Of a stretch of 64,000 nt of DNA, positions 31,801-43,800 are shown piece by piece (position 1 is the stretch's first letter; each line of letters begins with the position of its first letter). The notes under the pieces were generated by a model. It saw nothing but the letters and a program-made list of their open reading frames with translations. It was not told the origin of the DNA and searched no databases. This DNA comes from Nematostella vectensis (taxonomy: Eukaryota > Cnidaria > Anthozoa > Actiniaria > Edwardsiidae): the NCBI RefSeq assembly GCF_932526225.1, contig NC_064044.1, positions 4,705,747 to 4,769,746 of the forward strand, in the 5' to 3' direction. Position numbers and translations under genes: made by a program.

Positions 31801-34800
31801 CTGATAGTAAAATTTGATTATCTCTTGTCAATACAAAAACACATTTATCTGACTTCCAAGTATTATTCTGTAGGACATATAATTACTGAAGACAGAAATT
31901 TGATCTGATAGCCCAGAATATGTCATCTAAGACATCAAACCCCAAACATCAGCAGTATTTTTTTAACTGGCGAAATTGAAAATGTCAATGACAGTAATGC
32001 ATTTCAGCTGTTTCGAATTTTTTTTTATTCATAAGTATTTATTAGCTGCAGACTTGCCATAATAGCACTGAATATTAAACAATAAAAATGCTGTAGAACT
32101 TGCCAATTGAATTCAAGGTACAGTACAGTGTAACTTAAAATTGTAACACTTAAAACCAAATTGTAAAATTGATACCCATGAAATAGGTAACCCAGTCTCT
32201 AGATATAACACATAACATTTAACTACTCTACTATTTGTATTGCATTTTTGTGTCTTGTGTTAAATATGCCATTGTTTGCTTTAGGAGCATATTATGCAGC
32301 AGGATCGACTTATTCAGAACAGAATTCACCGAGCATTCAGACGTGCTGAGGGGCAGCTGTTGAAAGCACTGAAAGCTCGCAAAGGAGAAGTCAAGGTTGG
32401 TCTATTTTACAGGTTTCCTTGACTAAAAGATGTGAAAGTAAAAATAGTATATCTAAAAAAAACTTATTTTTTGATGCGCTTTTATGGTAGGATTTTGTTT
32501 AATAAAAGTTTCAGCAGCAGTAGAGAAAGTTCTAAACTCTAAGCGTTTATTATTGATTCATACATATTTCTTTATGATCTACTGTATTCTATCACTGTCC
32601 AAATTGAAGTACAGTAATTGTAATGCATTTTCAATCCATGTACAGTAATGCTTTTTCAACCCTTTTTTTCGGCCCTGATAAAAATCATTGTGAGTTTAAA
32701 TGAAGTGCCATTTATTTTTTTGGCTCAGGCGTCTCTGAATGAAAATAGGTTGATATTTCTCAGTAGTAATGCGTTAGTTTCTAAGTGAAGTTAGGCTTTA
32801 TTTACACCCATTTTCAGTCACATGTACGATTGCTTTAGTTTCCTAGATGCAACTGTTTTTGTGGATGCCAATCAACCGGATACCAAGGGAACCGCAAGCT
32901 GTCAACTCTTCCGCATTAGGCGAACGTTTGCGTTTATTCACTCGAGATTGCTTCGATTTTGTATACAATTTACCACTTTGAAAAACGGTAGATAACAAAG
33001 GTCGATTCAGTATGAAGACCCTCAAATTTTATTTCCCGATTTAGATACACAATCTCACATGTAACGATAGTTACAGTTCAAAAAGTTTTTTCTTGAAAGT
33101 TTGTTTTGATATTGTTGTTATTGGGTTGGCTGTTATTGGTCTCTCTTGTTTTTACAAACCATGTGAAACTATTTTTAGACGATGTATGGTGACCTAATGC
33201 TTGCCGACGGGCAATATGGAGGCAGCAAAGGGCGTCGCTGGAAAGTTGATTGGAACAGAACACCCCAACCCATCCAGATTAAGCTGAAGTGCCTTAGGGG
33301 TGTCAAGGACAAGCTGCCAGGTAAAGTCACGAAGGAAAGACTATGAGGGTGCGGGGGATAATCTACTAGTGCTTTTTCCCTGTTTGTTACTAACTGTTCA
33401 CTTTGCGATGTTGGGCTTCTGTTCTTTCTGTGTTTGCCTGTTTATTTCCCGGGAGAAAAGAATGAATGAAACAAATAAGGCTGAGTGTGCGTTCGGCAAC
33501 TGAAAACTGTGATTAGGGAAATAATCAACACCTACACAGACCACTCAGTTATTTTACAGCATGTAGTTTTTCTAGTCATACCACCTAGTTATTCTACAGC
33601 TTGTCTGTAGTTTTTCTAGTTGTACCACCTAGTTATTCTACAGCTTGTCTTTATAGTTGTTTTCTAGTTTTACCACCTAGTTATTCTACAGCTTGTCTTT
33701 ATAGTTGTTTCCTAGTCGTGCCATAACTGTGATCGTCTTTGCAGCTGGTCGATATGTGCTGATGGTTTCTCTCTATGACCGCCTTGGTGGCCATGTTCTT
33801 AAGTGGTCCAGCCTGAAGGGACAGCAGTGGGGCGGGGCCACCCTTCCCCTACACCATGACGGCGACTTCTTCAACATTGAAATCAAGGTATACCTAAACA
33901 AAAACTTATCTCCACTGGAGAGAAAGACTGTATTTTGATAAACGCTTGCTCGAAGAGTAATTTTCTTGTTATTTCCAACCATACAGGTCTATATCACGAC
34001 CCTTAATCTTAAATTAAATATTGTGGTTAAATGAATGGCTCTCGATGAGCGTAATGGATTGAAAATAGTGCTTGAAAGTTTCGGTACAGGATGCACTGTT
34101 TACTCATGCAGTATATAATCAATTTCATGGGGAATCTGCTCCTTTCTATTTATCGATCTTAAATTAGGGATTAGGGGATTTTGCGTTGTTCTGTTTAACT
34201 TTTTTTTTCTTATTCTTTCAAGCGCCTCATAAAAATCCCAGTTATGACTTTCGTGTGTGTATTTACATTCTATCAGGGAACTTGAAGAAAGCCAATCACT
34301 CCATCAAAAGAATCACTCCAATCACTCCACTAAAAGAATCTATTCAAGATATTTTCGATCAAATATCATTAATAAGAATCAGACTTCAATGGTGGATGGT
34401 AATTTTGAAGTTTTCTCACAAATGAACCACTGTTCATTCACAACCAATATTCAATTTTAAACAATAACAAAGAAAGGGTTGATTGCCATTTTTAAACAAA
34501 TACGTTTATTAATGACAGACAGTAACCTGGAGTAAAAGTGTTTTGTGTCCGATGCTATCGTGTCACTAGCAGGGTAAACTGCGTTGTGGAGCAGATGTGT
34601 CGTCTTTTCATTGGTTCGGGCCTAAAACCTTACAGAAAAAAAAAACGTTTAACTCCCGGTCTCCGTCCGTCGTTCATAAACGTGTTTGCTTCAGTTTCAA
34701 ATTCGTGTACTGTATATCCATTGGAGCAGGTGCTTGTGTAACAAAAGGTTTCTTGCTGTTCAACAACCATTAATCAAGAATTGACAATTCTTTTTTTATT

Positions 34801-37800
34801 TAGAAAGTGCGAGGCAACAGTCAGATAAGGGTGATTAAATTACTGGTTATTTTAATTTCCAGATCGACCAAAGTGTATTTACAGTGTGTCCAGCAAAACC
34901 TGATGTGCGTCCAGGGATGATCCTGGTGTTTGAACTGTTTGTTCTCCGTGGTAGCATCACGGCAACAGATAGGGTGGTCGGATGGGGCTGCTTTCCAATC
35001 TGTGACGGAGAATTCAACATAGTGGAGGGAAAGTAAGTGGTTAGATAATGTTTGCTGTGTTTGACAGTCATTTGCTTATCTGGTCTCTACCCACCTCAGG
35101 TACAAAGCACCATTTTTGCGTGGCGACATGGATCCTAGTATTGACAAACACGAGCGCATTGAAGAGTTACTGGCACAAGACCTGGAAAACTGGCTCTGCA
35201 ACATGTACTTTGAGGTGGTGAAACTGCCAAGGTATGTCTTCATCCCAGGAGGGCCTACTCAGTTATGGGAGGAGGGGGAGTGGGGGACGAGGGAGGGAGG
35301 GAGGGGGGCCTATTCAGTTATAGGAGAAAACCTGGACAAATTTTGGAGCTTAGGCGAGAACCCGTAACTAGCAGTCTGGACTTCTACCTGGCGTACTAGC
35401 GTCAAGCTCATAGCTGTCTCAATGTTTTCAGGTGTTATTATAACTGTCATGTCTCTATGTTTCCATTTCATGTTTCCATCTCATAGCGGTTGCTTCTCTA
35501 TGTTTCCATCTAATAGCTGTTGCTTCTCTATGTTTCCATCTCATAGCTGTTGCATCTTTATGTTTCCACTTCATATATCTCCATCTCATAGCTGTTGCGT
35601 CTCTATGTTTACATTTCATAGCGGTCGCTTCTCTTTGTTTTTATCTCATTCAGGGCTTCTGGAATTACGCGCTTGTGCGGAAGCGCGTAATTTGGCTTTT
35701 TCCGCGTAATCCACAAATTTCCACGTAATCCCGCGCAATTTGTCTAAATTTTGAAAGAAAAAAACATTTAATTGCACAGCTGATGTGTTTTTTTAGGGTT
35801 CTTACCTCTATTTCTCGTAAAAAAGGGGAGATATTCTTCGTAAGAGTGCGATATTTTACCCTGGGTTCCAGAGGCTGAACATCCGCTTTTCGCTTCGATC
35901 GAAAAATCTCTCGTTTCGCTCGAAAAATCTCGGTTCGCTTGAAAAACTCTCGGAGCCTCTGGTCTCCAGGGTAGCGATATTTCGAACTGAAATTCGAAAA
36001 ACAAATAAAATGACTAGGCGTTCTTTGCTAAACCGCGAAAGCCTAGGACTAATAATAAAATACCTTTTTTAATTGGCTGGTGGCTTGGAGCCAATGAAAA
36101 CTTGCCTAAGATATTTTCACGCAAAAAATTAACCTTTTCAAGTTTTTTCGTGCTTTCCTTTCGTACAAAATGTAGTTTGGGCGTAACAGTTTATATTCCG
36201 TGTAATTTAGCGCGTAATTCAGCACAAAATTTTGATATTTAAAGAAAAATGTATTGCAAAATCCCGCGTTATTTAGCGCGTAATGATTGATTTTCCGTGT
36301 AATTTAGCGCGTAATTTAGCAAAAAATCCCACGTAATTTTGAGTTTTTTTCCGCATAATTCCAGAAGCCCTGCAATAGTGGTTGCTCCTCTACGTTTCCA
36401 TCTCATAGCTGTTGCGTCTCTATGTTTACATGTGATAGCGGTCGCTTCTCTTTGTTTTTATCTCATAGTGGTTGCTTCTCTACGTTTCCACTTCATAGCT
36501 GTTGCGTCTCTATGTTTACATTTTATAGCCGTCGCTTCTCTTTGTTTTTATCTATAGTGGTTGCTTCTCTACGTTTCAATCTCATAGCTGTTGCGTCTCT
36601 ATGTTTACATTTCATAGCGGTCGCTTTTCTTTGTTTTTATCTCATAGTGGTTGCTTCTCTACGTTTCCACTTCATAGCTGTTGCGTCTCTATGTTTACAT
36701 TTCATAGCGGTCGCTTCTCTTTGTTTTTATCTCATAGTGGTTGCTTCTCTACGTTTCCACTTCATAGCTGTTGCGTCTCTATGTTTACATTTCATAGCGG
36801 TCGCTTCTCTTTGTTTTTATCTCATAGTGGTTGCTTCTCTACATTTCCACTTCATAGCTGTTGCGTCTCTATGTTTACATTTCATAGCGGTCGCTTCTCT
36901 TTGTTTTTATCTCATAGTGGTTGCTTCTCTACGTTTCCACTTCATAGCTGTTGCGTCTCTATGTTTACATTTCATAGCGGTCGCTTCTCTTTGTTTTTAT
37001 CTCATAGTGGTTGCTTCTCTACGTTTCCACTTCATAGCTGTTGCGTCTCTATGTTTACATTTTATAGCCGTCGCTTCTCTTTGTTTTTATCTATAGTGGT
37101 TGCTCCTCTACGTTTCCATCTCATAGCTGTTGCGTCTCTATGTTTACATTTCATAGCGGTCGCTTCTCTTTGTTTTTATCTCATAGTGGTTGCTTCTCTA
37201 CGTTTCCACTTCATAGCTGTTGCGTCTCTATGTTTACATTTTATAGCCGTCGCTTCTCTTTGTTTTTATCTAAAGTGGTTGCTCCTCTACGTTTCCATCT
37301 CATAGCTGTTGCGTCTCTATGTTTACATTTCATAGCGGTCGCTTCTCTTTGTTTTTATCTCATAGTGGTTGCTTCTCTACGTTTCCACTTCATAGCTGTT
37401 GCGTCTCTATGTTTACATTTTATAGCCGTCGCTTCTCTTTGTTTTTATCTCATAGTGGTTGCTTCTCTACGTTTCCATCTCATAGCTGTTGCGTATCTAT
37501 GTTTACATTTTATAGCGGTCGCTTCTCTTTGTTTTTATCTCATAGCTGTTGCGTCTCTATGTTTTAACTTCATATGTTTCCATCTCATAGCGGTCGCGTC
37601 TCTTCTTTTTCAGGTACATAGCTGTTGACTCTGTTTGTTCCCATGTTTTCAGGTACATGGCTGGCCAGAAGGAATATGAGGTGGAGCTGCAGTTCTCGTC
37701 AGGTTTGGTTGGTTATCCTGCTCGCACCAACACAGGGGAGGAGTTCATAGACGGCGAGGAACCCATCTACGGGTCACGGGCTGACCTGAAGAGCATTGCA

Positions 37801-40800
37801 TCGCCTAACAGCAGCAGACGGGCTAGCCGGATTAGTATGATGGGGTGAGTGAAGGCTTGTTATATAGCAGACGGGCTAGCGGATGAGTATGATGGAGCGA
37901 GTGGCTTGTAATATAGCAGACGGGCTAGGCGGATGAGTATGATGGAGCGAGTGGCTTGTAATATAGCAGACGGGCTAGGCGGATGAGTATGATGAAGTGA
38001 GCGAAGGCTTGTTATATAGCAGACGGGCTAGCGGATGAGTATGATGGAGCGAGTGGCTTGTAATATAGCAGACGGGCTAGGCGGATTAGTATGATGGAGT
38101 GAGTGAAGGCTTGTTATAAAGCAGACGGGCTGGACGGGCTAGGCCATCTGAGCATTGGCATGTTCTTGAAATTCAGTGAAATCTCAGGCTCATTTAGTAT
38201 TTTAATGAATTGGGGTTCCTGTGGCGAGTCCCTCTTTTCACTTATCCAGGCCCCCACTCTTTCTTGATTACGCAACAGGAAGCCCGAAATGAAACAAAGC
38301 CTTTTCCCACTAGAGACGCCTGCGGAGGAAGGCTGAACATTCTTATAAAAAGGTTCTTATAAAAAAGAGTGTAAAGCGCTCATGCGATACTAATTATGAT
38401 GCGTTTATGGAAATAGCGGTTCTAGTTTCCTTGGGAGCTCCATGGATGTGAAGGGCGGAGAGGACAAAGCAAAGGGATCCACGGTAGACTTCCAGGTTGA
38501 GGTTCCGGATATGGCCACCATGGCGAAACGCAAACAGGTAAATGAAAACCAGCAGTCTCCCTGACGCGCATGCCCCACGAATGTATTACTTACTTCAAAT
38601 TCACACGTTTTACTCCATGCTTGGCATTTTTGGATTGGAAATTTCTTCTTTATTTCACGTTCACCATGCGTTTGCAAAGGTCAACATGCATGGTGGACCG
38701 GTTTCCAGATGTTTTTTTAACGTGAAGGCTTGCAACTTTTTGCAACTTTGTTTTTACCAAATTACAACATTTTGAGCTCTTTTAACAAGATTTTTAGCTA
38801 CAACCTTGAATTAAAAAAAGTTGCACAAATTGCAAGATTTCTGTAATAATATTTCCTGAAAACGTCCTATTTCGTTGATTGTCTCTATTATAGTTATCTT
38901 CGTCGATGTAAGTTTATTATAGTCAAGAAGGTTTTTAATGAATGTGGCTTTCTTTCAATTTGATAAATTTCGTACAAGTTTATATCGCGTTTTGCTGATT
39001 ATGCATCAACGGCCTTCCCACTCCTTACGAACTTAAGCGCGCAAGCAGATCATCCCGCCTTAATCTTCTTTTTAAACCTTTACAGTCCTTATTTGTCCCT
39101 GGCGATCTCGATGTTGCCAAACTCCGCCGTTCATCTGTTATATCCCAGTCACAACGGCGCATGTCAGCTGTGTCCTCCAATCGGCGCATGTCACGGCCTA
39201 TGACAGTGCACATGTCACGCAAGGTGATGGAAGCCGAGGCCTCGAGTGATGGGTCTGGGACCGACTACTCCGATGATGAGGTGTTGATGTTGAAGAAGGA
39301 TGATGGCTTTAAGCCAGTCAAGGGTCAGCCCGGCATGTTCTATAAGGTTTGTGAACTCAGAGAAAACGGGGAAAACGGGTATATTTTAGGAGGTTTGTAA
39401 AATCAGCCCGACATGTTCTATAATGTTTGTTCCTTGAGAGAAAATGGAAATATTTTAGGAGGTTTGTAAAATCAGCATAAGGTCCACCCAGTTTGTGGAC
39501 TCAAAGAAAACGGGGATATTTAAGAAGGTCCGTAAATTCTTGTTTTAGCGCCAAAAATCGAATAGGCACACCTTCTCAAAATCATCATCGCACTATATCA
39601 GTAGGTCTCTTAGGGATGTTACAAAAACTCGCCTTGTAAGGTTGCACATTATGGAGCATCTCCAAAATTAATAAACCAAAAACGCTCTATGCGAGGCGCT
39701 CAATCACCATAGATAGCCCGGTACTCCTTGCTTAAGTTTCCATGGGGTCTAAGAGGAAACAAAGAGCGAGTAAAGAGTATGGCCACGCGAAGAATGGGGA
39801 GAAGGGGGGGGGGCTGTCACTCCCTGTATAAACCCCCCGTCCACCCCCCTTCACCCTCACACACACCACCTCAAAAGTAAAGCAAATGTCATTCAATGTA
39901 AACAGAAACACCATAACAACCCGGTGGATATCTACGCCAAGAAGATGTTCACCCTTCTTCCCAAGACCCCAGTGCTCACAAAACGGAGGAGAAAGAAGAA
40001 GCTGACCCATCTTGAGGAGCTTGACGAACACTCGTTCTCTGTCAAGTAAGTGGTCTACTTACTGAGGTATGACTCTGTTGAAATGAATAGAGAAATGATC
40101 TAGGTTTAGCTTTATGGTCAACTTACCAAGTTCTGAACCAGTCGAAATTAATTTGAAAATGCATCAGGTCTAGCATCACTGTGTGAACAAGACTCTTCAA
40201 TCCTCCAATCATCTTGGGTTTTAGCTTGAAGTCGGATGGTTGCCACCTAAAAAAAACTTGAGAATACGACTTTTTTATTGCATTTCTTTTCTCTCTCTGG
40301 ATTTGCTACTACAATTTATCATCCCCTAAAAAGTGCAAAGCCCCCGGCTACTGTATTTTGGACACCCTTTATACGAGATCCACTTTCTCGAGTCTCAATT
40401 TGAAGTTTTCATCCACATTAAGATAAAAACTGAATGAAAATGAAAATCCTCAATTTGTAACATTCTAGGAAGCCTTGGTCGAACAAGGGGCACATTCATC
40501 ACAGGGGCCGAGAGAAGATGCAGTATGTGGGACGTCAGATGATGGCCGAGCTGGGCCTGTCACAGTGGCGGTCTCGGGAGTTCTGGGCCATGATGCTGAT
40601 GATCGCTATCACGTGGTGGATACGGCTGTACGCACACTATGGCGGTCAGTGGTTGTACCTCACAGCGCTAAGGATACCCATCAACAAGTGAGTGTATTGT
40701 AGTTTCTCTACAAAAAGAGCCCGCCAAGTTCGAATCCTCTTGGATTTCCTTCACACATGAGTACGCCCCCCCCCCCCCCCCCCCTACAAAATAATGATAA

Positions 40801-43800
40801 TAGAAAAAAAATAATAATAAACCAATAAATGAAAATAATATAATATAAATAATAAAAAACTTGAAACTTTCATTGAACCTCTCTTTCCTTAACTGTGAAT
40901 TCTTTCTACATGCAAGTACTTTACAATTTAACCCCGATAACCTACTTCTTTTGTATTATCGCATTTAACGTGTCGCCAGTTATGCTAGAGCTGTTTGCAC
41001 GGGGTTTTAGCCATCTTGTTAAGGAGCGAAGCGCTGTTTTGGATGATCATTTTTTTATATTACTTGTGTGTCGGTAGGTTTGATCTTATTTATGTGTCTG
41101 TAGGTTTGAGTTCTTGCCTTACTCTGTCAACCTGAACTACCAGAACACTCTACTGCACACAGAAGAGGAGATAGCGCTCGTCATAATGGGACCCTTCTCC
41201 AATATTATCATCTTCTGTATACAGGTATTACAATAGAAATTAAATGTGTTTGTTTGGGGCAAATTATACCATCGCGAGATACGAACAAATGCTTCACATT
41301 GACTGTCTTTACTCATCAGTGTGTGGATAGTATGCGCACTATTCCACGTAGTTACGAACAAATGCTTCACATTGACTGTCTTTACTCATCAGTGTGTGGA
41401 TAGTATACGCACTATTTCACGTAATTACGAACAAATGCTTCACATTGACTGTCTTTACTCATCAGTGTGTGGATAGTATACGCACTATTCCACGTAGTTA
41501 CGAACAAATGCTTCACATTGACTGTCTTTACTCATCAGTGTGTGGATAGTATACGCACTATTCCACGTAGTTACGAACAAATGCTTCACATTGACTGTCT
41601 TTACTCATCAGTGTGTGGAAAGTATACGCACTATTCCACGTAGTTACGAACAAATGCTTCACATTGACTGTCTTTACTCATCAGTGTGTGGATAGTATAC
41701 GCACTATTCCACGTAGTTACGAACAAATGCTTCACATTGACTGTCTTTACTCATCAGTGTGTGGATAGTATACGCACTATTCCACGTAGTTACGAACAAA
41801 TGCTTCACATTGACTGTCTTTACTCATCAGTGTGTGGATAGTATACGCACTATTCCACGTAGTTACGAACAAATGCTTCACATTGACTGTCTTTACTCAT
41901 CAGTGTGTGGATAGTATACGCACTATTCCACGTAGTTACGAACAAATGCTTCACATTGACTGTCTTTACTCATCAGTGTGTGGATAGTATACGCACTATT
42001 CCACGTAGTTACGAACAAATGCTTCACATTGACTGTCTTTACTCATCAGTGTGTGGATAGTATACGCACTATTACACGTAGTTACGAACAAATGCTTCAC
42101 ATTGACTGTCTTTACTCATCAGTGTGTGGATAGTATACGCACTATTCCACGTAGTTTATGATGCAATCATGAGTGTGCAAGCATTGTCACTGGGCCAGCG
42201 GTTCATTCACGTCTCTCAAGTGAAATGTGGTGAGAAACGAGGCCCACAGCTTGACATCTTTGTTCTAGAAGACGAGTGATTCACAGTCCCGAATAGAGAA
42301 GGCGGGGTTTTACACCTCAGAAAATCCCAAGTTGACCTGACCTGGGTTAGATCTGGTCCTCTTGCCTCTAAGTTAAAACCCGTATCGACCGTATCACCGA
42401 GCTTTCCTGCCACTCTCATATAGTACACATAAAACCACAGAGACGAGGTTACACATTTATGCTCGCTGTAGCCTCACACCACAGTCACTTCCCCTTTTAC
42501 GGACATTCTCGAGTTGTAAATTTAGTGTCCGTAATGGCAAGAGACTTTAATAACTGTGGGATACTTTTCTGTCATTTCTTATTATCTTACTCGCGTCGGG
42601 GATTGTATTCTATCCGTGATAATGAGGTGCCGTTGTCCGATATAGCGGGGTTTCCCTAATATGAGAATTGATTGTCGTAAGGTGCCCGTAAAAGCGAGGT
42701 TTAGTAATAGCAGGGTGTCCATAGGTGAGAGATGACCAGGGCCTTGATATATGCGTTATTCTTACCGGGGCGTCAGGCCCTTATATAACTGGATGGGGCT
42801 GTTTCTTGTGGGTTTATAATCAAGATGGGGTTACAGTGTGGTATTGAGAGTTTAGGATTATACTAGTAGTGATTAGCTGGAGGTAAATAACGAATAGGAT
42901 AAATCGTTTGGATAAGGAGCTATGGTATCTTACTTTGGAGGAACCTGTTAATTATAATCACATGCATTCTCTTCTTTTGTGCTTTAGATTATCACGGCAT
43001 GGGCGATCCAGAGCCTGTTCGGGATCTTCCCAAACATCTTTTCCCGGTTCATCATGGCGTTTGGCATCAACACTTTGATAGACCCTTTCTGGATCGTCAT
43101 AGTGGACGCAGCCCTCTTGAGGTACGCACCGCGCCATATTGCGTGACAGTGTAAACATTTTGCGTTACAGTGCGTCGCGTGACAGTGCTTTCATGAGGCG
43201 TGACAGTACGGTGATATTGCGTTACAGTGTGGTCATGTTGCGTTACAATGCGGTCATGTGGCGTGACAGTGCGGTCGTGTGGCGTGACAGGGTTGTCACG
43301 TTGCGTTACAATGTGGTCATATTGCGTTACAGTGCGGCCATGTGGCATAATAGGGTAATCTTGCGTGACGTGATGTGCCTGTGATTGTGTGACTGTGGGG
43401 TCATATGACATGACAGTCGGGATAAGCATGTATGTGAATGTTGCTATATTGCTTAACGTGATATCGTGTTGCGCTTGCGATTGCGTTCCAGAAATTAGTT
43501 TTCGTCGATCCCCTCTTAATCTAGATCATCCCCTGCACGTCGACGGGTATGCTCTTATGAGCAGCGGAAACTATATGGTACCCACCTGTCTTACTATAGG
43601 TAGCTGAATATAGGAGGGGATCTCCCCAGGCAACGCGAGAATTATTATTTCATATCGATCCTCCTTTTATGTAGTCACCTAGATGTCGGGTGGGGGGTGG
43701 TGGGGATCTCGTAGGCAACGCGAGAATCATGATTTTTTTATCGATTCTCTCTCACTGTACTGCCCTGGGTTCCAGAGGCTGAATATCCGCTTTCCCAGCA

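Larger units (their letters stand above)
35440..37612. repeat. Large minisatellite in intron 9, about 30-bp units in a 120-bp higher-order period
   Basis: Units such as CTCTACGTTTCCACTTCATA, CTGTTGCGTCTCTATGTTTA and CGGTCGCTTCTCTTTGTTTT alternate in a higher-order pattern of about 120 bases. Many copies are identical, so the array is probably still homogenising. Its period is divisible by three and yields long, stop-free but meaningless frames of up to 234 codons. It is interrupted by the transposon at 35651-36372. Confidence 0.97.

Noticed and set aside
36339-37628. Long hydrophobic repetitive open frames of up to 234 codons
   Set aside because: They are produced by the intron 9 minisatellite, whose period is a multiple of three; flanking exons join in phase without them.
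40725-40745. AGTTCGAATCC resembling a tRNA T-arm B box
   Set aside because: There is no A box, cloverleaf or acceptor stem at the right distance.
41281-42158. Possible CRISPR-like array
   Set aside because: The units are contiguous with no unique spacers, and the context is a eukaryotic intron. It is a simple tandem repeat.
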